Shown here piece after piece: positions 51,342 through 60,436 of a stretch of DNA of 64,000 bases. The translations under genes and the position numbers were made by a program. Location: the NCBI RefSeq assembly GCF_019219065.1, contig NZ_JAHUWK010000007.1, positions 124,001-188,000 on the forward strand. The letters are read 5' to 3'. The notes beneath the pieces are model-generated. The model saw only the letters and a list, made by a program, of their open reading frames with translations, was not told the origin of the DNA and made no database searches. How positions within the stretch are numbered: position 1 is the stretch's first letter; every line of letters begins with the position of its first letter. This DNA is from Duganella sp. sic0402. GTDB lineage: Bacteria; Pseudomonadota; Gammaproteobacteria; Burkholderiales; Burkholderiaceae_D.

Positions 51342-52505
51342 ATGGCCAAGCGACTGATGACCAAGCGTATGCTCATCATGGTGGGATGCGTTATTTTACT
51401 GATCGCCGTCCTCGCATTCGGGAAGTTCTTACAGATTAAAAAGCTGATCGCCAGCGCGCCCAAGCCGGCCGCGCAAGTGGTCACTGCCGTCAAGGTGCAG
51501 GGCGCCGAATGGCAGCCGCAGTTGGCGTCGGTCGGCACGCTGGCGCCGGTGCGCGGTGTGGACGTGACCACCGAGATCGCTGGGCTGGTGCGCGAAGTGC
51601 GCTTCAAGTCGGGCGACGAGGTGAAGGCGGGGCAGGTGCTGTTCGAGCTGAATGCGGATAGCGACGTGGCGCAATTGCGCTCGTTGCAGGCGAACGCCGA
51701 TCTGGCTGCGACCACGCTCAAGCGCGACAAGCTGCAGCTGGCGGCGCAAGCCATTTCGCAGGCGCAGGTCGATAGCGATGAGGCGGACCTGAAGAGCAAG
51801 CAGGCGCTGGTCGCGCAGCAGAAGGCCGCCGTCGACAAGAAAACCATCCGCGCGCCGTTTGCCGGCAAGCTGGGCATCACCTCCATCAATCCGGGCCAGT
51901 ACCTGAATCCGGGCGACAAGCTGGTGACGCTGCAGACCATTGATACCGTGTATGTCGACTTCTTCGTGCCGCAGAAGCAGCTGTCCAGCCTGTCCATCGG
52001 CCAGAAGCTTAACCTGACCAGCGATGCCTGGCCGGGCGTCGGCTTTGCGGCCAAGGTGACTTCAATCAGCCCGAAAGTGGATTCGGCCACGCGCAATGTG
52101 CAAGTGCAGGCGACCGTGCCGAACGCCAAGCGCCAACTGCTGCCGGGCATGTTCGCCAACGTCAGCCTGGAACAGGGCGGGCAAAAAAAATACCTGACCT
52201 TGCCGCAGACGGCCATCACCTACAACCCGTATGGTTCGACCGTGTTCGTGCTGGCGCCGCCAGCAGGGGCCGCGGCCAAGGACGCGCTCAAGGATGAGAA
52301 AGGCCAGCCTTACCTGGTGGCGCAGCAGATATTCGTCACCACCGGCCCGACCCGTGGCGATCAGGTGGCCATCCTCACGGGCGTGAAAGAAGGCCAGACG
52401 GTGGTCACCAGTGGCCAGCTGAAACTGAAGAACGGCACGCCGGCGGTCATCGACAACAAGGTGCAACCGGCTAACAGCCCGAATCCTACGCCGCAGGAAA
52501 AGTGA
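51342..52505 (+). CDS. RND efflux periplasmic adaptor (membrane fusion protein)
   Basis: This 387-residue membrane fusion protein has an N-terminal membrane anchor (about residues 9-30), not a lipobox. It has the split lipoyl domain (GLVREVRFKSGDEVKAGQVLFEL), a short helical hairpin, a beta-barrel with TIRAPFAGKLGITSINPGQYL (cited in parts) and a membrane-proximal domain. It bridges the inner-membrane pump and the outer-membrane channel. An AGGAG site precedes the ATG and the gap to the pump gene is 12 bases. Confidence 0.92.
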   Translation: MAKRLMTKRMLIMVGCVILLIAVLAFGKFLQIKKLIASAPKPAAQVVTAVKVQGAEWQPQLASVGTLAPVRGVDVTTEIAGLVREVRFKSGDEVKAGQVLFELNADSDVAQLRSLQANADLAATTLKRDKLQLAAQAISQAQVDSDEADLKSKQALVAQQKAAVDKKTIRAPFAGKLGITSINPGQYLNPGDKLVTLQTIDTVYVDFFVPQKQLSSLSIGQKLNLTSDAWPGVGFAAKVTSISPKVDSATRNVQVQATVPNAKRQLLPGMFANVSLEQGGQKKYLTLPQTAITYNPYGSTVFVLAPPAGAAAKDALKDEKGQPYLVAQQIFVTTGPTRGDQVAILTGVKEGQTVVTSGQLKLKNGTPAVIDNKVQPANSPNPTPQEK

Positions 52506-52517
52506 GGATAAAGCGCC

Positions 52518-55500
52518 ATGAACTTTACCGATATCTTCATTAAACGGCCGGTGCTGGCCAGCGTGATCAGCTTGCTGATCGTGGTGCTGGGCCTGCGCTC
52601 GCTGTTCAGCCTTCCGATCAACCAGTATCCGAAGACGCAGAATGCGGTGGTCACTATCTCCACCACTTACTATGGCGCGGATGCGGCCACGGTGGCGGGC
52701 TTTATTACCCAGCCGCTGGAGTCGGCCATCGCCCAGGCGCAGGGGATTGACTACCTGTCGTCGTCATCGAACAGCGGCGTGTCGACCATTACCGCCACGC
52801 TGCGCCTGAACTACGATTCCAACCGCGCGCTGACCGAGATCACGACCCAGGTCAACTCGGTGAAAAACCAGCTGCCGCAGCAGGCGCAGCAACCGGTGCT
52901 GACGGTGCAGACCGGCCAGACCACCGACGCCATGTACATGGGCTTCTACAGCGACACGCTGCCGACCAATAACGTGACCGACTTCCTGGCGCGTGTGGTC
53001 AAGCCCAAGCTGGACTCGATCCAGGGCGTGCAAACCGCCGAGCTGCTGGGTGCGCGCCAGTTTGCGCTGCGCGCATGGCTGGACGCCGGCAAGATGGCGG
53101 CGCATGGCGTCACGGCGGCGGAAGTCAGCGCCGCGCTGGCGTCCAACAACTACCTGGCAGGCCTGGGCTCGACCAAAGGCCAGGCGGTGACTGTGCCGCT
53201 GACCGCTGGTACCGACCTGCATACGGTGGAAGAGTTCAAGCAGCTGGCGGTCAGGCAGGAGGGCGGCGCCATCGTCCGGCTGGAGGATATCGCTACTGTC
53301 ACGCTGGGTTCGGAGAATTATGACTTCAACGTCGCCTTCAGCGGCGTGCGCTCGGTGTTCATCGGTATCAAGGTGGCGCCGGACGCGAATATCCTGGACG
53401 TGGCCAAGCGCGTGCGCGAGTCCTTCCCCGGCATCAAGTCGCAGCTGCCGACCGGCCTGACCGGCGAAATCGTCTACGACTCGACAGAGTTCATCAACAC
53501 CTCGATTGAGGAAGTGGTGAAGACGCTGGTGGAGGCGCTGGTCATCGTGACCATCGTGATCTACCTGTTCCTGGGCAGTTTCCGCGCGGTGATCGTGCCG
53601 GTGGTGGCGATGCCGCTGTCGCTGATCGGCACCTTCTTCGTGATGCTGATGCTGGGCTATTCGATCAACCTGCTGACACTGCTGGCGATTGTGCTGGCCA
53701 TCGGCCTAGTGGTGGACGATGCAATTATCGTGGTGGAGAACGTGGACCGCCATATGAAGGAGGGCATGACGCCCATGGACGCGGCCATTGTCGCCGCGCG
53801 CGAACTGGGTAGCCCGATTCTGGCGATGACAGTGGTGCTGATCGCCGTGTATGTGCCGATCGGTTTCCAGGGCGGCCTGACCGGCGCGCTGTTCACCGAG
53901 TTTGCGTTTACGCTGGCTGGCGCGGTGGCGGTGTCCGGTATTGTTGCGCTGACGCTGTCGCCGATGATGTGCGGCCATTTCTTCGACCATACGCAGGACG
54001 AGGGCAAGTTCGTCAAGGCCATCGACCGCGTATTTGAGAAGGTGCACAACGGCTATCTGCGCATCCTGCATAGCCTGCTCGATACCTGGGCAGTGCTGAT
54101 CGTGTTCGGCGTGATTGTGTTTGCGCTGCTGATCCTGCAATTCAAGATGTCGCAGTCCGAGCTGGCGCCGGAAGAGGACCAGGGCATTGTGCTGTCGCAG
54201 GTGGTGGGCGCGCCTACCGCCACGTCCGACCAGATGCAGGCCTATGCCCAACAGATTTTCGATGTCGCCAAATCGCTGCCGGAATATGAGCAGATGTTCC
54301 AGATCACCGGCGTGCCGACCACCAATTCCGGTATCGGCGGCGTGCTGTTCAAGTCGTGGGATAAGCGGTCGCGTTCGGCGCACGAAATCCAGACCGAGCT
54401 GCAAGCCAAGTGGAACCACATCGCCGGCGGCCGCGTGGCGGCGTTCCAGTTCCCGGCGCTGCCGGGCAGCTCGGGCTTGCCGGTGCAGTTCGTCATCACC
54501 ACCACCGAGCCGTTCGAGAACCTGAACACGGTGGCGCAGGCGGTGCTGGCCAAAGCGCAGGCGGACAACAAGTTCTACTTCGTTGACGTTGACCTGAAGA
54601 TCGACACGCCGCAAGCGCGGGTGGAAGTGGACCGCGACAAGCTGGCCACGCTGGGCCTGACGCAGCAGGACTTCGGCAACGCCATGGGCGCGGCGCTGGG
54701 CGGCGGCTATGTCAACTACTTCTCGATTGCCGGCCGTTCCTACAAGGTGATCCCGCAAGTGCAGCAGGTGGACCGCCTGAACCCGAACGACGTGCTGGAC
54801 TTCTATATCAAGACGCCAAGCGGCGACATGATCCCGGCCAGCACGGTGGCCAGCATTAAGTACAGCGTGCAGCCGGAATCGATCACCCGCTTCCAGCAGC
54901 TGAACTCCGCCACCATCTCCGGCGTGACCGGTTCCTCGCAGGGCGAGATCCAGCAGTATCTGCGCGACACGCTCAAGGAAGTGGCGCCGTCGGGCTACAC
55001 GGCGGACTTCTCCGGCGAATCGCGCCAGTACGCGGCGGAATCGGGCGGCTTCCTGGTGACCATGCTGTTTGCGGTGATCATTGTGTTCCTGGCGCTGGCG
55101 GCGCAGTTCGAGAGCTTCCGCGATCCGATCGTGATTCTGTTCTCGGTGCCGATGGCGCTGTTCGGCGCAATGACCTTTATCTTCCTCGGCTTCGCCTCGA
55201 TCAATATCTACACGCAGGTGGGCCTGGTGACGCTGATGGGCCTGATTTCCAAGCACGGTATTCTGATCGTGGAAGTGGCCAACCATCTGCGCGCGGCTGG
55301 CAAGTCCAAGCGCGAGGCGATTGAAGAAGCCTCGGCCACCCGTCTGCGTCCGATTCTGATGACCACCGCCGCGATGGTGTTTGGCGTGATCCCGCTGGTG
55401 ATCGCGTCCGGTGCCGGTGCGGCCGGCCGCCATGCGATGGGCCTGGTGATCTTTACCGGCCTGTCGATCGGCACCTTGTTCACCCTGTTCGTTGTGCCGG

Positions 55501-55592
55501 CGATGTATATGTGGCTGGCGGGTGAACACAAGGCGGAAACCAAACCAGCGGATGTATCGCCGTCCGAACCTTCGCCGCAGGCCGCGCACTGA
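52518..55592 (+). CDS. RND multidrug efflux pump, inner-membrane transporter
   Basis: This 1024-residue protein is an HAE1/MexB-type RND transporter. It starts with the typical NFTDIFIKRPVLASVIS, has two large periplasmic loops and twelve membrane helices, and the proton-relay acid pair in GLVVDDAIIVVENV in the fourth helix. The later GLISKHGILIVEVANHLR block is characteristic of the MdtB/TriC-like or solvent-type HAE1 proteins. Substrates cannot be predicted. No regulator gene is adjacent. Confidence 0.94.
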   Translation: MNFTDIFIKRPVLASVISLLIVVLGLRSLFSLPINQYPKTQNAVVTISTTYYGADAATVAGFITQPLESAIAQAQGIDYLSSSSNSGVSTITATLRLNYDSNRALTEITTQVNSVKNQLPQQAQQPVLTVQTGQTTDAMYMGFYSDTLPTNNVTDFLARVVKPKLDSIQGVQTAELLGARQFALRAWLDAGKMAAHGVTAAEVSAALASNNYLAGLGSTKGQAVTVPLTAGTDLHTVEEFKQLAVRQEGGAIVRLEDIATVTLGSENYDFNVAFSGVRSVFIGIKVAPDANILDVAKRVRESFPGIKSQLPTGLTGEIVYDSTEFINTSIEEVVKTLVEALVIVTIVIYLFLGSFRAVIVPVVAMPLSLIGTFFVMLMLGYSINLLTLLAIVLAIGLVVDDAIIVVENVDRHMKEGMTPMDAAIVAARELGSPILAMTVVLIAVYVPIGFQGGLTGALFTEFAFTLAGAVAVSGIVALTLSPMMCGHFFDHTQDEGKFVKAIDRVFEKVHNGYLRILHSLLDTWAVLIVFGVIVFALLILQFKMSQSELAPEEDQGIVLSQVVGAPTATSDQMQAYAQQIFDVAKSLPEYEQMFQITGVPTTNSGIGGVLFKSWDKRSRSAHEIQTELQAKWNHIAGGRVAAFQFPALPGSSGLPVQFVITTTEPFENLNTVAQAVLAKAQADNKFYFVDVDLKIDTPQARVEVDRDKLATLGLTQQDFGNAMGAALGGGYVNYFSIAGRSYKVIPQVQQVDRLNPNDVLDFYIKTPSGDMIPASTVASIKYSVQPESITRFQQLNSATISGVTGSSQGEIQQYLRDTLKEVAPSGYTADFSGESRQYAAESGGFLVTMLFAVIIVFLALAAQFESFRDPIVILFSVPMALFGAMTFIFLGFASINIYTQVGLVTLMGLISKHGILIVEVANHLRAAGKSKREAIEEASATRLRPILMTTAAMVFGVIPLVIASGAGAAGRHAMGLVIFTGLSIGTLFTLFVVPAMYMWLAGEHKAETKPADVSPSEPSPQAAH

Positions 55593-55600
55593 GCGCCTTC

Positions 55601-56641
55601 ATGAGCAGCGGTGGAAAAACCGGCGACGGGCGCTGGCGCTGGTTGTCGGGCAAGCGTCAGCGGCGTCAGGAAGAAGTCATCCTGATGCTGCTGTGCGCGT
55701 TGACTATTTCGAGTATTCTGCCGTTCGGCATTTACCGGCTGCTGCAAGGCAGCTGGGCGACGGCGGTGGTGGATATGTCGCTGGTGGCCGCAATGTCGGC
55801 GGTGATCGTGCACGTCTGGCGCACCGGCCGCTATCAGGTGGCTGGCCTGGCGGTGACCATTTTCTACTCGGTCGGCATGCTGGCCGTAGTGTATCTGCGC
55901 GGCGTGGCGCTGGTGTACTGGGTTTATCCGACCATGATCGCCGCCTATTTCGTCGTGCGTCCTTCGGCGGCGCTGACCATCAACAGTATCGGCCTGGTGC
56001 TGCTGGTGATCATGCTGCTCGGGCAGATGGCGCTGGACAATCTGTCCACGCTGGTGGTCACGGTGGGACTGGTCAACCTGTTTGCCTATGTCTTTGCCTA
56101 TCGCACGGGTTTGCAGACGCAGCGCCTGTACACGGCGGTGGAGCTGGATTTCCTGACTGGCGTCGGCAACCGTCGCGCGCTGGACCGCAAGCTGGTGGAG
56201 CATGCGCAGGAGCGCCGGCCGCTGATGGAGTCAAGCCTGCTGCTGCTGGATCTGGACCACTTCAAGCAGGTCAATGATCTGCACGGCCATGCGGCGGGCG
56301 ATATCGTGTTGAAGAAAATGGCTGAGTTGATGCGTGCGCACACGCGTTCCTCGGACCGCATTTTCCGTTATGGCGGCGAAGAGTTTGCGATTATCGCCAG
56401 CGGTGCGGGCCTGAGCGCGGCGGCGCATCTGGCGGAAGGCCTGCGTGCCGCAGTGGCTTCCGCCACGCTGCTGGAAGGACATCCGATCACGATTTCTATC
56501 GGCGTCACGTACATGGATAAGGGCTACACGCCGACGGATTGGCTGGAACGCGCCGACAAGGTACTGTATGCCGCCAAACAGGCCGGGCGCAACGCGGTGC
56601 GCGTGGCTGAACCTTTTGAAGACAACGTATGCAGACCTTGA
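55601..56641 (+). CDS. Membrane-bound diguanylate cyclase
   Basis: This 346-residue protein has an N-terminal region with about six membrane helices (residues 25-170) and a C-terminal GGDEF domain. The active motif is GGEEF at 258-262, and the inhibitory site RxxD is present as RSSD at 249-252, the expected five residues upstream. It should make cyclic di-GMP and be subject to product inhibition. The start lies 8 bases after the RND pump gene, so it may be co-transcribed with the pump. Its end overlaps the next gene by 13 bases. Confidence 0.92.
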   Translation: MSSGGKTGDGRWRWLSGKRQRRQEEVILMLLCALTISSILPFGIYRLLQGSWATAVVDMSLVAAMSAVIVHVWRTGRYQVAGLAVTIFYSVGMLAVVYLRGVALVYWVYPTMIAAYFVVRPSAALTINSIGLVLLVIMLLGQMALDNLSTLVVTVGLVNLFAYVFAYRTGLQTQRLYTAVELDFLTGVGNRRALDRKLVEHAQERRPLMESSLLLLDLDHFKQVNDLHGHAAGDIVLKKMAELMRAHTRSSDRIFRYGGEEFAIIASGAGLSAAAHLAEGLRAAVASATLLEGHPITISIGVTYMDKGYTPTDWLERADKVLYAAKQAGRNAVRVAEPFEDNVCRP

Positions 56642-56991
56642 TTGCCGCTTTGCTGATTACACCAGCGCTGACCGCTCCCACAGCGCAGCTTGAAACGCTG
56701 GAGAACCCGCCGGCCACGGTGCTGAGCGACGAGGTCATAAAAAAGGCGGTACGCGAAACCATCGCGGAAGATGCGCATCCCGCGCCGGAAAAACGGCCAG
56801 GGGGCGGCGTCATTCGCGCCGACGCTATTAGTGCACGCATGAGCGCCGCATTTGATCAGGCCAAGGTGCCGGATTGCCTGCACGAAGATGCGCTGAAACA
56901 CCAGCCGGCGCATATCGGCCCGGTCAAGGTGGTCGGGCCGTATTCGCTACCCTGGATCGTTGCTGCGGTCGTGCGCGGCAAGTGCCGTTAG
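56629..56991 (+). CDS. Small exported protein of unknown function
   Basis: This 120-residue protein begins with a short hydrophobic leader (MQTLIAALLITPALTAPTA), which looks like a signal peptide, followed by a charged region and a C-terminal part with two Cys (CLHEDALKH and GKCR). I do not recognise the family. Its ATG lies within the last 13 bases of the diguanylate cyclase gene, so translation is coupled. Its stop codon overlaps the converging nnrU-like gene by 4 bases. Confidence 0.7.
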   Translation: MQTLIAALLITPALTAPTAQLETLENPPATVLSDEVIKKAVRETIAEDAHPAPEKRPGGGVIRADAISARMSAAFDQAKVPDCLHEDALKHQPAHIGPVKVVGPYSLPWIVAAVVRGKCR

Positions 56992-57563
56992 AACGGTCGC
57001 ACGCCGATCAGTGGCGCATGCAGCCACATGGCGAACACACCCGCGCCGCCGATGCCCGCCACGATGGTCAGCGCGGTGGCCGCGCCGCTGCCCGCCGGGT
57101 AGACTGTGCCCAGCGCCGCGTCGCGCTTGCGCGATGCGCGGAACAGCAGGATGGACCAAGCGAGGAAGCCGCCGAATAACAGGATGTCATGCAGCGTGCC
57201 GTTTGCGACCAGGTGCGCCAGCGCCCAGGTTTTGACGGCGATGGTCATCGGGTGGTGCAGTTTGGCCTTGATGCCGTTGCGGGGGATGTAGGCGGCGGCC
57301 ATGAAAACAAAGGCGATCATTGCCAGCAGCGCGGCGATATGGCGGGTGGATGGCGGCGGCGTCCAGATAACAATCGGTGCTGCGCGCGCCACACTATAGC
57401 CCCAGACGATCAGCAGGAAACCGGTGATGGAAATGAGCGAGTAGCCAGCGCGCCAGGCCAGCAGGCCGACGCGTTCGCGGGTGGCGTTGCGCCAGTCTTC
57501 CGCGACGATGCGGATCGAGTGCAATCCGAGGAATATGATCAGGCCCAGTATCAGTATCGTCAT
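56988..57563 (-). CDS. NnrU-family integral membrane protein
   Basis: This 191-residue protein has about five membrane helices and matches the NnrU family: it starts MTILILGLIIFLGLHSIRI and has the central block HHPMTIAVKTWALAHLVANG. Members were first linked to nitrite/nitric oxide reduction in alphaproteobacteria, but many occur without denitrification genes and are related to isoprenoid/carotenoid-type membrane enzymes. No denitrification genes are present here. It follows the MaoC-like gene on the minus strand at a 62-base distance. Confidence 0.85.
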   Translation of the reverse strand: MTILILGLIIFLGLHSIRIVAEDWRNATRERVGLLAWRAGYSLISITGFLLIVWGYSVARAAPIVIWTPPPSTRHIAALLAMIAFVFMAAAYIPRNGIKAKLHHPMTIAVKTWALAHLVANGTLHDILLFGGFLAWSILLFRASRKRDAALGTVYPAGSGAATALTIVAGIGGAGVFAMWLHAPLIGVRPF

Positions 57564-57625
57564 CGCGCTTCCCTATGGTTGGTGTGGCGTGACGATACAC
57601 CGCCTTTTCGCCGCGCGCAACGCCG

Positions 57626-58501
57626 CTAGCGCAAGTTCCCCGCCAGATGGACAGAGTCGCTTGCGCCGGCAAGGCGGATGGCGCGCCAGCCGTCTGCGGC
57701 TGCGTCGGCAATCTGCACAGACAGCGTGGAGCTGGGCAGTGGCACCGGCTTGACGAAGCGGACGTCAATTTCGCTGAAGTGCACGCCTTGCTGCCGAAGC
57801 AGCTCGTAGCTGCGCACAAAGCTGCCGAAGCCGTGCAGCACCAGACCACGGAACACCGAGCGCCGCGCCAGAGGTCCACACCAATGGATGGGATTGAAGT
57901 CGCCGGTGAGCAGCGCAAAATGCAGGCCGTCGCGCGCGCTGGCTTGCCATTGTCCGGCGCTGGTCCAGCGCGGCTGTGCGGCTTGCTCGCGCGCCGGCCT
58001 GGCGGGGCGAGGGCCGGGTAGCAGGAAGCTCATATGCAGTCTGGTGTCCAGCAGCACCGGCTGTTCGGCGGTACCGGTGGTGACCAGCACGACCACTTTG
58101 ATGCGGCCGGGTGTTTCCTCAATCTGCTCGACCGCGGCGCGCAGGTGCAGAGGTGTGTTGCGCGGCAGGGGACCATGCACGCGCAGGCCGACGCCCTGAT
58201 TGATGACGCTGGTCAGCTTGTAGGGCATGCGCAGCAGCAGTTCGCCGACCAGCGGCAAGCTCCATTGCGACACCATATGCGGCGGCAGCTCGCTGGCATA
58301 GTCGCCTGCCGCGCCGGCCCACGCGAGATAGGCGTCGACCAGTGCCGTTGGCGGGGCTGCAATCACGCGCCCGACCGGCGCGATCTGCGGTGGCGGTTGC
58401 TGCGAACCGCGCTTTGTGGATAGCGTGTGAGCGACGACGCGCGCGCCGGTCCACAGCATTGGCAACTGATAACGCAGCAAACCATATGGAACGCGGCTCA
58501 T
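57626..58501 (-). CDS. MaoC-like (hot-dog fold) hydratase/dehydratase
   Basis: This 291-residue protein has the hot-dog hydratase motif FALLTGDFNPIHW (catalytic Asp and His by homology with R-specific enoyl-CoA hydratases) in its C-terminal half, followed by GLVLHGFGSFVRS. The N-terminal half is an inactive-looking second hot-dog unit. It may hydrate or dehydrate acyl-CoA or acyl-ACP. Its start overlaps the stop of the serine hydrolase gene (ATGA, 4 bases), so the two are translationally coupled. Confidence 0.85.
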   Translation of the reverse strand: MSRVPYGLLRYQLPMLWTGARVVAHTLSTKRGSQQPPPQIAPVGRVIAAPPTALVDAYLAWAGAAGDYASELPPHMVSQWSLPLVGELLLRMPYKLTSVINQGVGLRVHGPLPRNTPLHLRAAVEQIEETPGRIKVVVLVTTGTAEQPVLLDTRLHMSFLLPGPRPARPAREQAAQPRWTSAGQWQASARDGLHFALLTGDFNPIHWCGPLARRSVFRGLVLHGFGSFVRSYELLRQQGVHFSEIDVRFVKPVPLPSSTLSVQIADAAADGWRAIRLAGASDSVHLAGNLR

Positions 58502-59898
58502 TGCTGGACTGCCTTGACGACTGCTGCCAATAGGGGCTGCGGCTGATACAGCAGCCGATGCGGCGTGAGGCCCAGCCGCACCACCACCAGTTGCTGTGAT
58601 GGCACGACGGCGATGCTCTGGCCGTCATGGCCCTGCATCCAATAGGTATCCGCGGGCAGCTGGAAGCGTGCGTCCGGATTCTGTCCTTCTGGTGTATCAC
58701 CGGATGGGCCCCAGCGCCATACCTGGCCCTGGCCATATTGACCGCCTGACGCGGACGCCGGCTGCTGCATGGTGTCGGCAAAGCCGGCAGGAAGGATGCG
58801 CTTGCCTTGCCACACGCCGTCCTGCAGCAAGAACTGGCCGAAGCGCGCCCAGTCCTGCGTGTTGGCGTACATATAGCTGGAGCCCACCAGATTGCCGCGC
58901 GCATCCGCTTCCATCACAGCACTGTGCATGCCTAGCGGCGCGAACAGGCGGTTGTGCGGCAGCGCCAGCACCTCTGCTGTGGTCGCCGGCGCGGCCGGAT
59001 TGCCGGCTGCAGCGCGTTGCCAGATGCGCGACAGCAGCACACTGGTGCCGCTGGAGTAGTTCCACTTGCTGCCCGGCGCGGCGTCCAGTGCTTGTGCCGC
59101 AGTGAAGGCCGCCATATCCGGCTCCAGATACAACATGCGCGTCACGTCCGATACATCGCCGTAACCTTCGTTGTAATGCAGCCCGCTGCTCATCGACATC
59201 AGCTGCGCCACCGTGATCTGCGCGCGGCTGTCGCCTTGCGGCCAGAAACCGCTCTGCTGCAAGGATAGTTTGCCATCCGCGATCTGCATGCCAAGCAGCG
59301 CTGCCGTGACAGTCTTGGTCATCGACCACCCCAGCAATGGTGTCGCCGCGCTGTATCCCTGGCCGTAACGTTGAGCGATCAGCCGGCCGCGATGGATGAC
59401 GGCGATGCCACGCATGCCCGGTCCGGCCAGCGTATCCTGATCCAGCAAGGCTTGCACTGCGACCCTGGTTTCCGCCAGTGACCCGGTGGGCCAGGGGACG
59501 TTGGGCGAGGGCGCCCAGATTGGTATGGGACGAAACTGATATTGCGACGCCAGCGCCACGTCACCATCCGGCGCAACCGCGCAACCAGTGCCGGGCCGAT
59601 ACACCGCCATGCCGTCGCCGACAAAGCCAAAGAACTGCGCGCGCACCGTCTTGCGCTGCTGGTCGACATTCACCTTCAGATATTTCAGCACCGGATGGCC
59701 CGGCGCCTGCACGTCATCGGCCAGCACCGCCTGGCCGTCGCGGCCAGCGATGAATACATTGGAGCACACGATTTTGGCGCCGTAGTTGGCACCAACCTTC
59801 AGCAACTCAGGTGGCTTGACCGCCAATGTGGCCGCACCGCCCGCCGCAATCACCAATACTGCCGCAGCAGCCAGTCCGATTTTTGAAGCCATTTGCAT
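58498..59898 (-). CDS. Class-C beta-lactamase-like serine hydrolase, exported
   Basis: This 466-residue protein has a signal-anchor (about residues 5-27) and a penicillin-binding-protein-like domain with Ser192 in the SxxK motif (SMTK), a YSS variant of the YxN motif in KWNYSSGT, and HDG in place of KTG. This pattern is common to the COG1680 esterase/6-aminohexanoate-dimer hydrolase branch, so true beta-lactamase activity is unlikely. Its first ~90 bases overlap, in another frame, the tail of the rhombosortase gene. Confidence 0.87.
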   Translation of the reverse strand: MQMASKIGLAAAAVLVIAAGGAATLAVKPPELLKVGANYGAKIVCSNVFIAGRDGQAVLADDVQAPGHPVLKYLKVNVDQQRKTVRAQFFGFVGDGMAVYRPGTGCAVAPDGDVALASQYQFRPIPIWAPSPNVPWPTGSLAETRVAVQALLDQDTLAGPGMRGIAVIHRGRLIAQRYGQGYSAATPLLGWSMTKTVTAALLGMQIADGKLSLQQSGFWPQGDSRAQITVAQLMSMSSGLHYNEGYGDVSDVTRMLYLEPDMAAFTAAQALDAAPGSKWNYSSGTSVLLSRIWQRAAAGNPAAPATTAEVLALPHNRLFAPLGMHSAVMEADARGNLVGSSYMYANTQDWARFGQFLLQDGVWQGKRILPAGFADTMQQPASASGGQYGQGQVWRWGPSGDTPEGQNPDARFQLPADTYWMQGHDGQSIAVVPSQQLVVVRLGLTPHRLLYQPQPLLAAVVKAVQQ

Positions 59899-60436
59899 GC
59901 ATGTCCTGAATTCGACGCTGAACGCATCGATTATGCCTAGAACAATGCCAAATTGCCAGACCGGTGACGGCGCCCAGCAAGTGCGCCTGCCACGCCACGC
60001 GAACGCCGTCGGGAAGATCGGACCAGCCGGCGACGTGGCCGGCGGCTTCCATGCTTATCTTGAGCAGCAGTCCAGCGCCGAGCAACAGCAGCGCCGCGCG
60101 CGCGCCTGCGCCAGCACGCTGCCAGAGCGCGAGGGCGGCCAGCATCACCAGCATGACGGCGATGCCAGATGCGCCACGGTAGTACAGGCAATCCGGCGCA
60201 AACAGCATCAGGCCCGCGCTGATCAGCGGCGCGGCCATGCCAGGCGCCAGCAGCAGTCGTCGCCAGCCCAGCGCCGGCAGCACGATGGCCGCCGCAACCA
60301 GCGCGGTGACATAATCGACCAGCGCATGCTGCACTGAATAGTGCACCAGATGGCCACTCCACAAGCGCCAGATTTCGCCCGCCAGTATCGCCTGGCGGTC
60401 GAACTCCAGCAGCTCAGCGACGGCGGCTGACTGCAT
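59807..60436 (-). CDS. rrtA: Rhombosortase (rhomboid-type GlyGly-CTERM protease), apparently short at the N-terminus
   Basis: This intramembrane serine protease of about 209 residues matches rhombosortase: LLEFDRQAILAGEIWRLWSGH and LVHYSVQHALVDYV, the active serine in YYRGASGIA (S90) and the active His in QAHLLGAVTGL (H152), counting from the ATG at 60436. A GTG at 60445 is the only earlier start, because a TAG lies just before it. Family members normally have a membrane helix before the LLxFDR block; here only about ten residues precede it. The last ~40 residues after LAIWHCSR overlap and mirror the serine hydrolase leader in another frame, so the C-terminus also looks extended. The gene overlaps the gene of its predicted substrate by about 20-30 bases. 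Confidence 0.8.
   Translation of the reverse strand: MQSAAVAELLEFDRQAILAGEIWRLWSGHLVHYSVQHALVDYVTALVAAAIVLPALGWRRLLLAPGMAAPLISAGLMLFAPDCLYYRGASGIAVMLVMLAALALWQRAGAGARAALLLLGAGLLLKISMEAAGHVAGWSDLPDGVRVAWQAHLLGAVTGLAIWHCSRHNRCVQRRIQDMHANGFKNRTGCCGSIGDCGGRCGHIGGQAT

Noticed and set aside
53706..55589. 627-residue open frame on the minus strand opposite the RND pump gene
   Set aside because: Antisense shadow; His/Arg/Gln-rich with no motif, opposite an unmistakable transporter.
56988..57563. NnrU gene considered as a sign of denitrification
   Set aside because: No nitrite or nitric oxide reductase genes are in the window and the family is widespread without them.
58498..59898. Serine hydrolase considered as a true class C beta-lactamase resistance gene
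   Set aside because: SxxK is present but YxN is replaced by YSS and KTG by HDG, and the neighbours are lipid/sorting genes; the esterase-like branch is more likely.
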